From Bremerella sp. JC817 (GTDB taxonomy: Bacteria > Planctomycetota > Planctomycetia > Pirellulales > Pirellulaceae): a DNA stretch of 64,000 bases. The stretch is from contig NZ_JBFEFG010000241.1 of NCBI RefSeq assembly GCF_040718835.1, positions 1 to 64,000 of the forward strand, given 5' to 3'. The position numbers and the translations under genes were made by a program. The notes under the pieces were generated by a model that worked only from the letters and a program-made list of their open reading frames with translations, made no database searches and was not told where the DNA came from. Below, in pieces: positions 18,890 to 29,498 of this stretch (within the stretch, counting starts at the first letter, position 1; every line of letters starts with the position of its first letter).

Positions 18890-19876
18890 ATGATTCTGCC
18901 TCGTTCCGATTCGGGCCGTCACCACTCGACGACCCTTAACCGAAGCTCTGCCCGCGATACATTTTTGGAAGATGCATTATCCGGGCTTAGAAACCAGCCC
19001 AAGCAACTTCCCTGCAAGTACTTCTACGACCAACGAGGCTCGCGTTTGTTCGATGCGATTTGCGAGACCGACGACTACTACGTAACCCGGACTGAAACGT
19101 CGATCATGCAACATCACGCAGACGAGATGGGAGAATGTCTCGGTCGCGATGTGATGCTCATCGAATTCGGCAGCGGCAGCAGTCTGAAGACGCGATTCTT
19201 GCTGGACCATTTACTTGATCCGGCGGCCTATGTTCCGGTCGACATCTCGCGCGAACATCTGCACAGTTCAGCCGATCGGATTCGCTCGGAGTATACCGAC
19301 CTGGAAGTGTTACCGGTGTGTGCCGACTTTACCCGCCCCTTTTCGTTGCCTTCGTCCGATCGGCCTGCGAGCCATCAGGCGGTCTATTTCCCTGGCTCGA
19401 CCATCGGCAACTTTCAGCCTGCCGAAGCCCAGAAGCTGCTGAGCAATATTGCGCAGCTCTGTGGCCAACAAGGTGGGCTGTTGATTGGTATCGATTTAAA
19501 GAAAGATCCGGAAGTTCTCGAGAAGGCGTATAACGACTCGGACGGAGTCACCGCAGAATTCAATTTGAACCTCCTTCGCCGGATGCGGAACGAGCTAGAC
19601 GCTAAGATCGACCTGAATGCCTTCGACCACCATGCTTTTTACAACCCAGCGAAGTCACGCGTCGAAATGCACCTGCGAAGTCGCATCGATCAAGCGATTC
19701 ACCTGGGCGATGAATCGGTACGCCTGAAGGCTGGTGAATTGATCCATACCGAGAACTCGCACAAGTACAGCATCGACGGCTTCGCCAAAATGGCGAGCGA
19801 GGTGGGCTGGACGCTACGCCGTTCATGGACCGACGCGAACCGCTACTTCGCCGTCTTACACCTGGTCGTCCTGTAA
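18890..19876 (+). CDS. egtD: L-histidine N-alpha-methyltransferase EgtD
   Basis: 328 aa from ATG 18890; the frame opens at a TTG (18836) but EgtD proteins are about 320 aa. It trimethylates histidine to hercynine using SAM, the first step of ergothioneine synthesis. Family landmarks: KYFYDQRGSRLFDAICETDD (about 43-62), DDYYVTRTE, the SAM loop LIEFGSGSSLKTR (about 88-100), PVDISREHL, and YFPGSTIGNF. The C-terminal part (RIDQAIHLGDESVRLKAGE, HTENSHKYS) completes the histidine pocket. egtB follows 38 bases later, so the two form the pathway operon. Confidence 0.96.
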   Translation: MILPRSDSGRHHSTTLNRSSARDTFLEDALSGLRNQPKQLPCKYFYDQRGSRLFDAICETDDYYVTRTETSIMQHHADEMGECLGRDVMLIEFGSGSSLKTRFLLDHLLDPAAYVPVDISREHLHSSADRIRSEYTDLEVLPVCADFTRPFSLPSSDRPASHQAVYFPGSTIGNFQPAEAQKLLSNIAQLCGQQGGLLIGIDLKKDPEVLEKAYNDSDGVTAEFNLNLLRRMRNELDAKIDLNAFDHHAFYNPAKSRVEMHLRSRIDQAIHLGDESVRLKAGELIHTENSHKYSIDGFAKMASEVGWTLRRSWTDANRYFAVLHLVVL

Positions 19877-19914
19877 GCGGTTCCCTTCCCTGCAGCTCTT
19901 TTCGGAAATGGCTC

Positions 19915-21189
19915 ATGTCCACCACTCCCCTTGATCGACAACCGACCGCCGCGTTCTTGTTGCCTCAGTACGAAGCGGTCCGTGGCTTCACGCATGTCTT
20001 GTGCGAGCCCCTGGAAATTGAAGATTACGTAGTTCAGTCGATGCCCGATGCCAGCCCCATTCGTTGGCATCTGGCGCACACGACCTGGTTCTTCGAGACC
20101 TTCATCCTGAAGCGATTCGCCAGGAACTTCGATCCGGTCCATCCGATGTACGAGTACCTTTTCAACTCGTACTACAACGGAATCGGCGAGCAGTTTCCGC
20201 GGCCTCAGCGTGGATTGCTGACACGGCCGACCGTTGCCGAGATCATCGACTATCGCCGCCAGGTGGACGATCGCATTGAAAAGCTCCTGCTCGAGGCTCA
20301 ACGCAGTGATGCCGCTCAGATCGCGTCGCTGGTCGAACTTGGTTTGCATCACGAGCAACAACATCAAGAGTTGATGCTGACCGACCTGAAGCATGCGTTC
20401 GCACAGAATCCGCTTTATCCGGTGTATCAGCCGTGCGATCCATGCCAAAAACAAGACTCCACTAATCGTCCGCAGTCGTGGCATGGCTTTGACGGCCGAA
20501 TTGTCGAAGTGGGCCACGCGACCGATCGCTTTGCTTACGACAACGAACTTCCGCGTCACGAAGCGTTGATCCAATCGTTCGAGATCGCAGGCCGACTGGT
20601 TACCAACGGCGAGTATCGAGAATTCGTCGAGGACAACGGCTACGAGCGACCCGAGCTATGGCTCTCGATGGGCTGGAACCAGGTTCAGAACGATCGGTGG
20701 AATTCGCCGTTGTATTGGGTGCACCGAGAGGATGCCTGGCACGAATTCACGCTACACGGACTTGTGCCACTTGATCCCCATGCGCCAGTGACGCACATCA
20801 GTTACTTCGAGGCCGACGCGTTCGCTCGCTGGAAAGGGGTTCGTCTGCCGACAGAGTTCGAGTGGGAAACGGCGAGTCAAAGTGTTTCGGGAGAGGGGAA
20901 CTTCGTCGAGATGCAGAAGTTCCATCCGATCGCCGCCGACAGCGATGTCGGACTGCGTCAGATGATGGGAGACGCCTGGGAATGGACCGCCAGTCCGTAC
21001 GTTGCGTATCCTGGTTATCAACCGGCGGAAGGTGCCATTGGCGAGTACAACGGCAAGTTCATGTGCAACCAGTACGTGCTGCGAGGTGGATCGTGTGCCA
21101 CGTCGCAAAGTCACATTCGCAACACCTATCGCAACTTCTTTCCGCCGGAAGCCCGGTGGCAGTTCACCGGGATTCGACTAGCGAAATAG
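19915..21189 (+). CDS. egtB: Ergothioneine biosynthesis sulfoxide synthase EgtB
   Basis: 424 aa from ATG 19915, a start that fits the DinB domain; the frame is open further upstream into egtD. EgtB is a non-haem iron enzyme that joins hercynine with a thiol donor to form a sulfoxide. The DinB_2-like N-domain carries the iron-binding histidines: RWHLAHTTWFFE (about 50-61) and the HHEQQHQE motif. The C-terminal FGE-like domain has PVTHISYFEADAFARWKG, GDAWEWTASPY and the final RGGSCATSQSHIRNTYRNFF. No egtA, egtC or egtE is adjacent. The 3' end is 17 bases from convergent apt. Confidence 0.96.
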   Translation: MSTTPLDRQPTAAFLLPQYEAVRGFTHVLCEPLEIEDYVVQSMPDASPIRWHLAHTTWFFETFILKRFARNFDPVHPMYEYLFNSYYNGIGEQFPRPQRGLLTRPTVAEIIDYRRQVDDRIEKLLLEAQRSDAAQIASLVELGLHHEQQHQELMLTDLKHAFAQNPLYPVYQPCDPCQKQDSTNRPQSWHGFDGRIVEVGHATDRFAYDNELPRHEALIQSFEIAGRLVTNGEYREFVEDNGYERPELWLSMGWNQVQNDRWNSPLYWVHREDAWHEFTLHGLVPLDPHAPVTHISYFEADAFARWKGVRLPTEFEWETASQSVSGEGNFVEMQKFHPIAADSDVGLRQMMGDAWEWTASPYVAYPGYQPAEGAIGEYNGKFMCNQYVLRGGSCATSQSHIRNTYRNFFPPEARWQFTGIRLAK

Positions 21190-21206
21190 GTACGATTCGC
21201 GTTCGA

Positions 21207-21728
21207 TTAGTATTCGATCAAGCTGAACGATTCAAACGGAGCAATCCGTTCAGCGCCTTCCAGGGCCTTCAGCTCGATCAGGAAACAGCAACCAGCGACG
21301 GTCGCTCCAATCTTTTCGACCAGGTTGCAACAGGCCTTCATCGTGCCCCCGGTCGCGAGCAGGTCATCGACCATCAGCACGTTCTGACCTGGACGCACGC
21401 CATCGATATGGATCTCGAGCGTATCGCTGCCGTATTCCAGCTCGTAGTGGAAAGAGTGCGTATCGAACGGCAGCTTGCCAGGCTTACGAACCGGGACGAA
21501 ACCGCAGTTCAATTTCAAAGCCAGCGGAGCCGCAAAGATGAAACCGCGAGCTTCCGCCGCGACGATCGCATCTATCTGCTTTCCTTCGTAGTGGGCAGCC
21601 ATCTGCTCGATGGCCTCGTTGAAGGCATGCGGGTTGGCGAGAAGGGGCGTGATGTCGCGGAACAGAATTCCTGGCTTGGGGAAATCCGGGATATCGCGAA
21701 TGTACGCCTTGAGGTCAATTTCCGACAT
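21207..21728 (-). CDS. apt: Adenine phosphoribosyltransferase
   Basis: 173 aa from ATG 21728, with GGAG about 8-12 bases upstream; an ATG 18 bases earlier (21746) is possible. Apt converts adenine and PRPP to AMP (purine salvage). Features: [20 protein letters not shown] at the start, [12 protein letters not shown], the KPGKLP flexible loop region, and the PRPP motif [13 protein letters not shown]. The length matches the family. A terminator-like hairpin sits directly upstream in the leader. Confidence 0.96.
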   Translation of the reverse strand: MSEIDLKAYIRDIPDFPKPGILFRDITPLLANPHAFNEAIEQMAAHYEGKQIDAIVAAEARGFIFAAPLALKLNCGFVPVRKPGKLPFDTHSFHYELEYGSDTLEIHIDGVRPGQNVLMVDDLLATGGTMKACCNLVEKIGATVAGCCFLIELKALEGAERIAPFESFSLIEY

Positions 21729-21747
21729 GCTGCTCACTCCAGCCATT

Positions 21748-21782
21748 AAAAAGCACCTGAAACATGGATAGCTCCAGGTGCT
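21748..21782 (-). terminator. Terminator-like hairpin in the apt leader
   Basis: On the minus strand, AGCACCTG (82-75) pairs with CAGGTGCT (59-52), followed at once by TTTTT. It ends 20 bases before the apt ATG. It is either a second terminator after the sigma factor gene or an attenuator for apt; no ORF lies between it and the upstream terminator. Confidence 0.65.
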
Positions 21783-21861
21783 GAATATACGTGGTTTTTC
21801 AGGCTGCGGAAAGAATGGGGCCGAGACACCAACGGCGGGGAGACACCCCGCGACAAGAAAC

Positions 21862-21896
21862 AAAAAAGGCCTTCCGACGCCACATCGGAAGACCTT
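21862..21896 (-). terminator. Intrinsic terminator of the sigma factor gene
   Basis: On the minus strand, a 12-position stem (AAGG-T-CTTCCGA with TCGGAAG-G-CCTT, one mismatch) is followed by TTTT and GTTTC. It lies about 26 bases after the sigma factor stop. Confidence 0.85.
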
Positions 21897-21921
21897 GTGA
21901 TTCAGCGAATCTAGCAGAAGC

Positions 21922-22821
21922 TTATTTGCGGGTACGTCGACGAATCGGGCCTTCCAGCATTCGTTCGCGAGGATCTTGCAATCCTTCGGCCAAACGATTC
22001 AGTGCTTCGGTTTCGATCTGACGGACACGTTCGCGGGTCAGGCCGAGCTTCTCGCCGATTTCTTTCAGCGTGTGCGGCTCTTCGCCGTGCAGACCAAATC
22101 GCATCTTCAAGACGGTCGACTCGCGGCCATCCATCGTCTTCAGCATTTCGCGAACGTGCTTCAGGTCGTCATGTTCGACCAGTTCCTCTTCAGGATTCTT
22201 CAGACGTTCGTCGGTCACCATTTCGCCAAGCGACCAGCCATTGTCGGCCTGATCGGTTTGCGGGGTGCTGTTATAGATGCGTATCGCCTTCTTAATGATC
22301 GGCAGCTTCTTCTTCTGCAGACCCAGGACGCGGGCAATCTCTTCCGGCGTTGGCGTACGGCCAAGCTCTTCGGTCAGACGATTGGTGGCCCGTCGCCACT
22401 TCGACAGAAGTTCGACCATGTAGGCCGGGATGCGGATCGTCTTGGCACAGTTGATCAGGGCTCGTTTGATCGACTGCTTGATCCAGTAACTGGCATAGGT
22501 GCTGAACCGAGTTCCCATTGCCGGGTCAAAACCCTCGACCGCACGCAAGAGTCCCAGGTTGCCTTCTTCAATGAGATCCTGCAGGCCCAGACCTTTGCCG
22601 GTGTAACCGCGAGCGATGTTCACGACCAAACGCAAGTTGGCGCGAACCATACGATCTCGAGCGGCTACGTCCCCTTCGCCAATTGCGGTTGCGAGCTCGC
22701 GTTCTTCCTTCGCAGAAAGAAGCGCCGTCTCGTTGATTTCGCGCAAATAAGTTTCGAGCGGACTCTGCACGGATTCGAAATCGTCGAATTCCGTTTCACT
22801 CCGTTTAGTCTTGGTGGCCAT
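21922..22821 (-). CDS. RNA polymerase sigma-70 factor, RpoD/SigA-like (short form)
   Basis: 299 aa from ATG 22821; the frame runs 45 bases further upstream but the preceding residues are unlike the family. It directs RNA polymerase to promoters. Region 1.2 [17 protein letters not shown]; region 2 with [37 protein letters not shown] and [21 protein letters not shown]; region 3 [13 protein letters not shown]; region 4 with LKMRFGL and [20 protein letters not shown]. Region 1.1 is missing, and the size suits a group 2 or streamlined group 1 factor as seen in planctomycetes. It is the last gene before its own terminator. Confidence 0.93.
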   Translation of the reverse strand: MATKTKRSETEFDDFESVQSPLETYLREINETALLSAKEERELATAIGEGDVAARDRMVRANLRLVVNIARGYTGKGLGLQDLIEEGNLGLLRAVEGFDPAMGTRFSTYASYWIKQSIKRALINCAKTIRIPAYMVELLSKWRRATNRLTEELGRTPTPEEIARVLGLQKKKLPIIKKAIRIYNSTPQTDQADNGWSLGEMVTDERLKNPEEELVEHDDLKHVREMLKTMDGRESTVLKMRFGLHGEEPHTLKEIGEKLGLTRERVRQIETEALNRLAEGLQDPRERMLEGPIRRRTRK

Positions 22822-23247
22822 ATCGCTTCTATGCTTTCGAACTTGTGGCGGGGGAAATATTTTCACGCTGTCACACCACTGCTATCGTCCATGTGCTATC
22901 ACTTTCTTTGCCACATGGCGAAACCGGCACCAATACACAGAATGTTCCGGTTGTGCTGAATGCAATCGAAGTAGCCGCACGTCTGGGATATTTAGAGAAT
23001 CTGTCGGCGGCTGTAATGGCTGTAGGGATTATGCAGCCCGGTTTCCCTCTTTCACCGATCCAAGGTCTCCTCTCCCGTTGCAGGTATGCCGCTGACCATG
23101 GCCCGTGTTGCCATCCACTTCTTACTTGCTGATTTAGAGACGCATCTGGCAATCGGATGAAGCATGGCCATGCTGGCAATTGATGTCTCGTCCCGCTAAA
23201 ACCGACCGTCAGCAGCAAGAGATCTGGGCACCAATCGAGGACAGGTG
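22822..23247. other. Divergent intergenic region (426 bases)
   Basis: No gene or RNA is recognised between the sigma factor (minus) and the DUF4303/HEAT gene (plus). The only clear element is a 14-base perfect palindrome, AGCATGGCCATGCT (23161-23174), 74-87 bases before the plus-strand start. Promoters for both genes should lie here but are not obvious. Confidence 0.5.
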
Positions 23248-24549
23248 ATGGCGATCGTGGACTGGAAAGCGTGGGAACAACTTTGCTACGAGGGCGTCCT
23301 GGCTGCCCTCGATAAGAGGATCGGCGGTACAAAGGGAACGTTCTACGCCGTCGTGTTTCATGAATTCTATGGCGAGCGTGGCGGCATGATCGCCCTGCCC
23401 TGGCTCGCGGCCAATACCGTCGAATTGCTGGGGGAGGAAACCGACAGCCGCTGGAGTTCTGCCGATTGGAAATGGACGAACATCAAATATGCTTCGCCGG
23501 AATTGCGCAAGGCGCATCGTGCTCTCCAGAAGGAAGCCGCCCAACTCGACGACGATGACTGGGCAAAGGCGTACCAGCGATATGTCGACTCTTTCATTCG
23601 CGTCGCCAAGTCAATTAGCAAAGCGTTTAAAAAGCATCCGCAGGTTACCCAGGACTTCGGTGCTTTCGTTTTCACGGAAGAAAACGAAGTCGAGACTCTG
23701 CGGAAATGCGTCTCACCGGCGCGGTTTCGCAGGCTCTTTCCTAACATTCAGGAAATGATTGACAACGAAGAGCAACTTTCCGGCAGCCCAGTCGACCAGA
23801 AATTGGCTCTCTACCGGAAAGACCTGTGGGAGCATCGCCAACAGATCATTCAACTCGGGCACGACGCCTTGCCGCTTCTGCTGGATGTTTTGCAGAACGA
23901 CAAAGATCAGGACTGGGCAGCGGCCGACCTGATTGGCGAGATGGGGCTAGACGATCCCCAGGCGATCGCATTGCTTCGCCGACGGGCCTCCACGGGGAAA
24001 GAAACCTGCTTCCACGACACGACCGCGTTGGCCATGCTCGGAGACCATGACTTTTTGTTTTGCCTGACCCGCAAGGTGAAGACCAGAAAGATTGCCGTGG
24101 AAGGCATTCTTTCGCTTTACAACGACGACCTGGCTTTTGCTCGAAAGATCCCGCTCGACTATCGACTGGCGGAGCAGGTCTTATCCGACAAGTGGTGCCA
24201 AAAGCAAATGGAGAAAGAGAGGGCCGGTGGGCGCCCGATTCAGGTCAGCGATATCGATGAAGCACTGCGCGGTCTTGATTCTGCCCAGGCATGGATTCGC
24301 CAGCATGCGGTCTGCTGCCTGGGAGACAAGCGGCTTGGCAAAAAGCAAAGCGAACGGATCTTGCCTTCATTGGCCGAGAAGCTGAACGATCGACGGGCCA
24401 ACGTCCGTCGCCTCGCGATTATCAGCTTCCACGATTGGGGAAAGCTGGCGAAGCCTTACCTGCCCGAGATTCGCAACCTTGCGGAAGATCGAAGCGAGGA
24501 CGTCGCCGACACGGCCCGCCACTATGTCAAAGAGATCCGACGCTACTAG
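23248..24549 (+). CDS. DUF4303-like protein with C-terminal HEAT repeats
   Basis: 433 aa from ATG 23248, with an AGGACAGG run just upstream. Cytoplasmic. The first 120 residues resemble DUF4303 (FYAVVFHEFYGERGGMIALPWLA, SSADWKW). The remaining part is helical with HEAT-like pairs: DALPLLLDVLQNDKDQDWAAADLIGEMG, DSAQAWIRQHAVCCLGDKRL, and RRANVRRLAIISFHDWG. DUF4303 proteins are uncharacterised; HEAT repeats usually bind proteins. It is a single gene closed by a bidirectional terminator shared with rpsA. The family call for the N-domain is from memory and moderate. Confidence 0.6.
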   Translation: MAIVDWKAWEQLCYEGVLAALDKRIGGTKGTFYAVVFHEFYGERGGMIALPWLAANTVELLGEETDSRWSSADWKWTNIKYASPELRKAHRALQKEAAQLDDDDWAKAYQRYVDSFIRVAKSISKAFKKHPQVTQDFGAFVFTEENEVETLRKCVSPARFRRLFPNIQEMIDNEEQLSGSPVDQKLALYRKDLWEHRQQIIQLGHDALPLLLDVLQNDKDQDWAAADLIGEMGLDDPQAIALLRRRASTGKETCFHDTTALAMLGDHDFLFCLTRKVKTRKIAVEGILSLYNDDLAFARKIPLDYRLAEQVLSDKWCQKQMEKERAGGRPIQVSDIDEALRGLDSAQAWIRQHAVCCLGDKRLGKKQSERILPSLAEKLNDRRANVRRLAIISFHDWGKLAKPYLPEIRNLAEDRSEDVADTARHYVKEIRRY

Positions 24550-24573
24550 AATGCCACTCGTCACCTATACCAA

Positions 24574-24607
24574 CAAAAAAAGGCCCTGATCGTGTGATCA
24601 GGGCCTT
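24574..24607. terminator. Bidirectional intrinsic terminator between the HEAT gene and rpsA
   Basis: A perfect 12-bp stem: AAGGCCCTGATC (24580-24591) with GATCAGGGCCTT (24596-24607), GTGT loop. On the minus strand it is followed by T7, a strong terminator for rpsA. On the plus strand only CTTCTTCATTT follows, a weaker one for the HEAT gene. Confidence 0.9.
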
Positions 24608-24636
24608 CTTCATTTCGTGATGCGTACCAGCGAAGA

Positions 24637-26421
<1,785 letters not shown>

Positions 26422-26702
26422 GCTTTAAAGTTTGAACCAAGAGGGGGCTCGAAGTCGCCGGGTAATTTTCGTGTCGGCCGCAAACAGAGATATATTACGG
26501 CGGCCAGTCCGCAGACCAGGGCGATGGTTTCGAGTGCAAAAATGCCAGGACCAGCGAATCGACGCAGGAGACTACACTATCCCCTTCATAACGCTAGATT
26601 CATTGAGAACCCGTAAAACTATCAAATCGCCAAATCACCATCAACCACAGAACGTGGGGTGAGACCTCCTGTTTCGGCAATTTTGCGGAAAGAAGGTTCG
26701 GT

Positions 26703-27404
26703 TTAGGCAAGCTGCGCCTTCTGTTCATCCGCCGGGATGCGATTCAACGCGAAGCTCCGCGATGCTTGCACTTCCGCAAACATCGTGTGCATTTCGGTCT
26801 GAAGTCGCTCCAGCAACTCGTCATCCGATAACGACGCAATTTCTGCCGGTGTGATCGGCGTCCCGATCTTCACATGCACCACGCCTGCCGTGGGGAGCAG
26901 TTGCCACTTGGGCCAGGCCTGAAACGAGCCATCGAACACAATCGGCACGATCGGCACCCGTCCGTGCCGGGCCACCGCAATGAAGCCTGGCCGTAACCTG
27001 CCGATTTGGCCATCCTGGCTGCGGGTACCTTCCGGGAAGATCAGGACGAAATCGTCTTCCCGAAGGCGTTTAAGCGTTTCTTTCAGACCATCCAAACCGG
27101 TCCCGGCTCGATTCACCGGAATCGCATTGAGTTTTTTGATAAATGTCTTCAGCGGAAACCGGAAGAGCGACTGCTTGGCTAGAAAGCTCAGTTGCCGCTC
27201 GCAACATAGCCCAACCAAGACGGGGTCGAAAAATCCCTGGTGATTCGCACATACCAAGGCGCCACCATCGCTGGGCCAGTTCTCGCGACCGAAGACACGC
27301 ACGCGGTAGAGCGAAATCGCCACTAAACGGGCCGTTACGCGTAACCATCGATAAACCAGCCGCTGCAGCCAACTTCGGGTTCGTACCTTCTTCTTCTCAC
27401 GCAC
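26703..27404 (-). CDS. plsC: 1-acyl-sn-glycerol-3-phosphate acyltransferase (PlsC family)
   Basis: 233 aa from GTG 27404, which overlaps the cmk end by 8 bases. The enzyme adds the second acyl chain in phosphatidic acid synthesis at the membrane. Motif I NHQGFFD (HX4D), motif III FPEGTRSQDG, and the PIVPIVFDGS region are all present; a basic, weakly hydrophobic N-terminal helix could hold it to the membrane. The cmk-plsC-rpsA order is also found in some Firmicutes, supporting the call. Confidence 0.9.
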   Translation of the reverse strand: MREKKKVRTRSWLQRLVYRWLRVTARLVAISLYRVRVFGRENWPSDGGALVCANHQGFFDPVLVGLCCERQLSFLAKQSLFRFPLKTFIKKLNAIPVNRAGTGLDGLKETLKRLREDDFVLIFPEGTRSQDGQIGRLRPGFIAVARHGRVPIVPIVFDGSFQAWPKWQLLPTAGVVHVKIGTPITPAEIASLSDDELLERLQTEMHTMFAEVQASRSFALNRIPADEQKAQLA

Positions 27405-28050
27405 CTTGGCACCCCTTCACGATCTGAATCAGTGCGTGCAGTACTTCGTCCTCGGTCATCTTGTCGGTCAGCAGTTCCTGGGCGTCATCCGCTTTCTTGA
27501 GCGGTCCCACGTCACGCTGGCTATCTTCTTCATCGCGACGAGTCTGCTGCTGCAAGATTTCCTCAAACGACACGGTTTCGCCCCGTGCCGCCAGATCAGT
27601 GACGCGACGACGGGCTCGTTCTTCTGGCGTCGCGGTCAGAAAGATCTTGCACTCGGCATTCGGAAAGACCACCGTTCCCTGATCGCGTCCTTCGGTGACA
27701 ACGTCCTTTCCAGCCGCGAACTCTCGCTGAAGCCGAACCAGTTCTTCGCGGACACCGACATTGTTTGCGGCGTACCGGGTATGCTGCGTGACCCGTTGCG
27801 ATCGAATTTCGTGCGAGACATCCTCGCCGTTCAGAAATACTTTCGCCCCAGAAAGATCAATCGTTGCCTGACGGGCATACGTCACCAACTGCTCGGCATC
27901 ATCCCAGTTGATACCTGCTTGAAGCCCCTTGAGGGCAATGGCTCGGTACATCGCCCCGGTATCGAGAAAGGCGAACCCCAGTTGGTCTGCCAGGCGGCGA
28001 GAGATACTGCTTTTTCCAGCCCCGGCCGGGCCATCGATGGTGACAATCAT
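27397..28050 (-). CDS. cmk: Cytidylate kinase
   Basis: 217 aa. It phosphorylates CMP and dCMP with ATP. The P-loop IDGPAGAGKSSISR is at residues 4-17, followed by FLDTGAMYRAIAL, the CMP-binding segment DVSHEIRSQRV, and GRDQGTVVFPNAECKIFLTATPEERARRR. Family length. The TGA stop is inside the start region of plsC (8-base overlap). The divergent dxr starts 230 bases away; nothing else is seen in that gap. Confidence 0.96.
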   Translation of the reverse strand: MIVTIDGPAGAGKSSISRRLADQLGFAFLDTGAMYRAIALKGLQAGINWDDAEQLVTYARQATIDLSGAKVFLNGEDVSHEIRSQRVTQHTRYAANNVGVREELVRLQREFAAGKDVVTEGRDQGTVVFPNAECKIFLTATPEERARRRVTDLAARGETVSFEEILQQQTRRDEEDSQRDVGPLKKADDAQELLTDKMTEDEVLHALIQIVKGCQGA

Positions 28051-28280
28051 GCCGTGACGTGTCGCTGATTTGCAGGAATCGAAGAGAACGAAAGAGCACG
28101 CTAACAGGGCTGCTCTGATGTTATAGCAAGAAGGCCGAAAAGCTTCGACGACCCTGGCGAATGTCTACGCATCCCTCCCAGACACCCTAACCAAACCCTT
28201 TTCCACAGTAATCTTTCGCGATTGGGCGAATTCTGGAACAATCGCAAGTCGGTAAAGCCCTTCCTGCTTAGAAACGGTCC

Positions 28281-29498
28281 ATGGTCAGCTCGTCCCTCTC
28301 GAAAACCTGCCGCAATGTCGTCGTCCTGGGAGCCACAGGCAGTATCGGATGCAGCACGCTCGATGTTATTCGTGCTAGCAAGGGGGAGTTCTTTCCATTC
28401 GCACTCTCGGCACATGGTCGGCTCGATGACTTGCTGAAGGCGGCCATCGAACATCAGCCACGGTTTATCGTTGCCAGCGACGAAGCCGCGGCCGAGGCGT
28501 TTGATTGGTCCACTTTGCCTGAAGGAACGACCCTGCTGACCGGAACTGCCGGACTGCAGGAAGTCGCCTCCCACCCTGAGACAGACATCGTTGTTTCCGC
28601 GATCGTCGGCCGGGCTGGTCTGGAAGGCACCTTCGCCGCAATCGAGGCGGGCAAACGGGTCGCCTTGGCCAACAAAGAAACATTGGTGGTGGCAGGGCAT
28701 CTGGCCACCAAGCTGGCCGCCGAGTCTGGGGCAGAGATCTTGCCCGTCGACAGCGAACACAGCGCGATCTTTCAGGCCCTGAAAGCAGGCCGCGAAGTCG
28801 ACGTGAAGCGGGTGGTGCTGACCGCTTCGGGCGGCCCTTTCCGGAAGTTCACGCAGAAACAACTCGACGAAGTGACCGCCGCCGAGGCCTTGGACCATCC
28901 GACCTGGAAGATGGGCCCCAAGATTACCGTCGACTCCGCCACGATGATGAACAAGACGCTGGAATTGATCGAAGCCAAATGGCTGTTTGATCTTTCGGTC
29001 GATCAGTTAGACGTGGTGGTCCACCCGCAATCGATCGTTCACTCGCTGGTTGAGTTCGTTGATGGGTCGTTCGTCGCTCAGATGAGCCCCCCCGATATGC
29101 GGATGCCAATCCAACTGGCGATGACCTATCCCAAGAGGACGGAGTGTCCTGCGCGGCAGCTCGATCTGACCCAAGCCATTTCCCTCTCTTTTGAGCCACC
29201 AGACTACGAGCGATTTCCTGCCCTTAAACTGGGCAAAGAGGTAGCGCAACGTGGAGGGACCTGCGGAGCTGTGCTAAATGCGGCCAACGAAGTGGCCGTA
29301 GCGCAGTTTTTGGAGGGTAAAATTCGTTTTGTTGACATTTACCGGGTATGTCGCCACGTGCTGGACGAACACCCGTTTGAATCAAACCCTGAATTAACGC
29401 GGTTGCTCGAGCTAGATGCTTGGGCCCGAGAGGAGTCTATCAAGTGGATCACTTGCTGTTTGCGGCAAGCCAAGGATCAGGCCTGTTCCAATACCTAG
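28281..29498 (+). CDS. dxr: 1-deoxy-D-xylulose 5-phosphate reductoisomerase
   Basis: 405 aa. Second step of the MEP isoprenoid pathway, NADPH-dependent. NADPH loop VVLGATGSIGCSTLDVI (13-29), VALANKETLVVAG, the metal-binding PVDSEHSAIFQ, the flexible loop TASGGPFR, HPTWKMGPKITVDSATMMNK, and the C-terminal AANEVAVAQFLEG helix domain. The end overlaps the rseP start by 55 bases, an unusually long but clear overlap in a different frame. dxr-rseP adjacency is widespread in bacteria. Confidence 0.97.
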   Translation: MVSSSLSKTCRNVVVLGATGSIGCSTLDVIRASKGEFFPFALSAHGRLDDLLKAAIEHQPRFIVASDEAAAEAFDWSTLPEGTTLLTGTAGLQEVASHPETDIVVSAIVGRAGLEGTFAAIEAGKRVALANKETLVVAGHLATKLAAESGAEILPVDSEHSAIFQALKAGREVDVKRVVLTASGGPFRKFTQKQLDEVTAAEALDHPTWKMGPKITVDSATMMNKTLELIEAKWLFDLSVDQLDVVVHPQSIVHSLVEFVDGSFVAQMSPPDMRMPIQLAMTYPKRTECPARQLDLTQAISLSFEPPDYERFPALKLGKEVAQRGGTCGAVLNAANEVAVAQFLEGKIRFVDIYRVCRHVLDEHPFESNPELTRLLELDAWAREESIKWITCCLRQAKDQACSNT

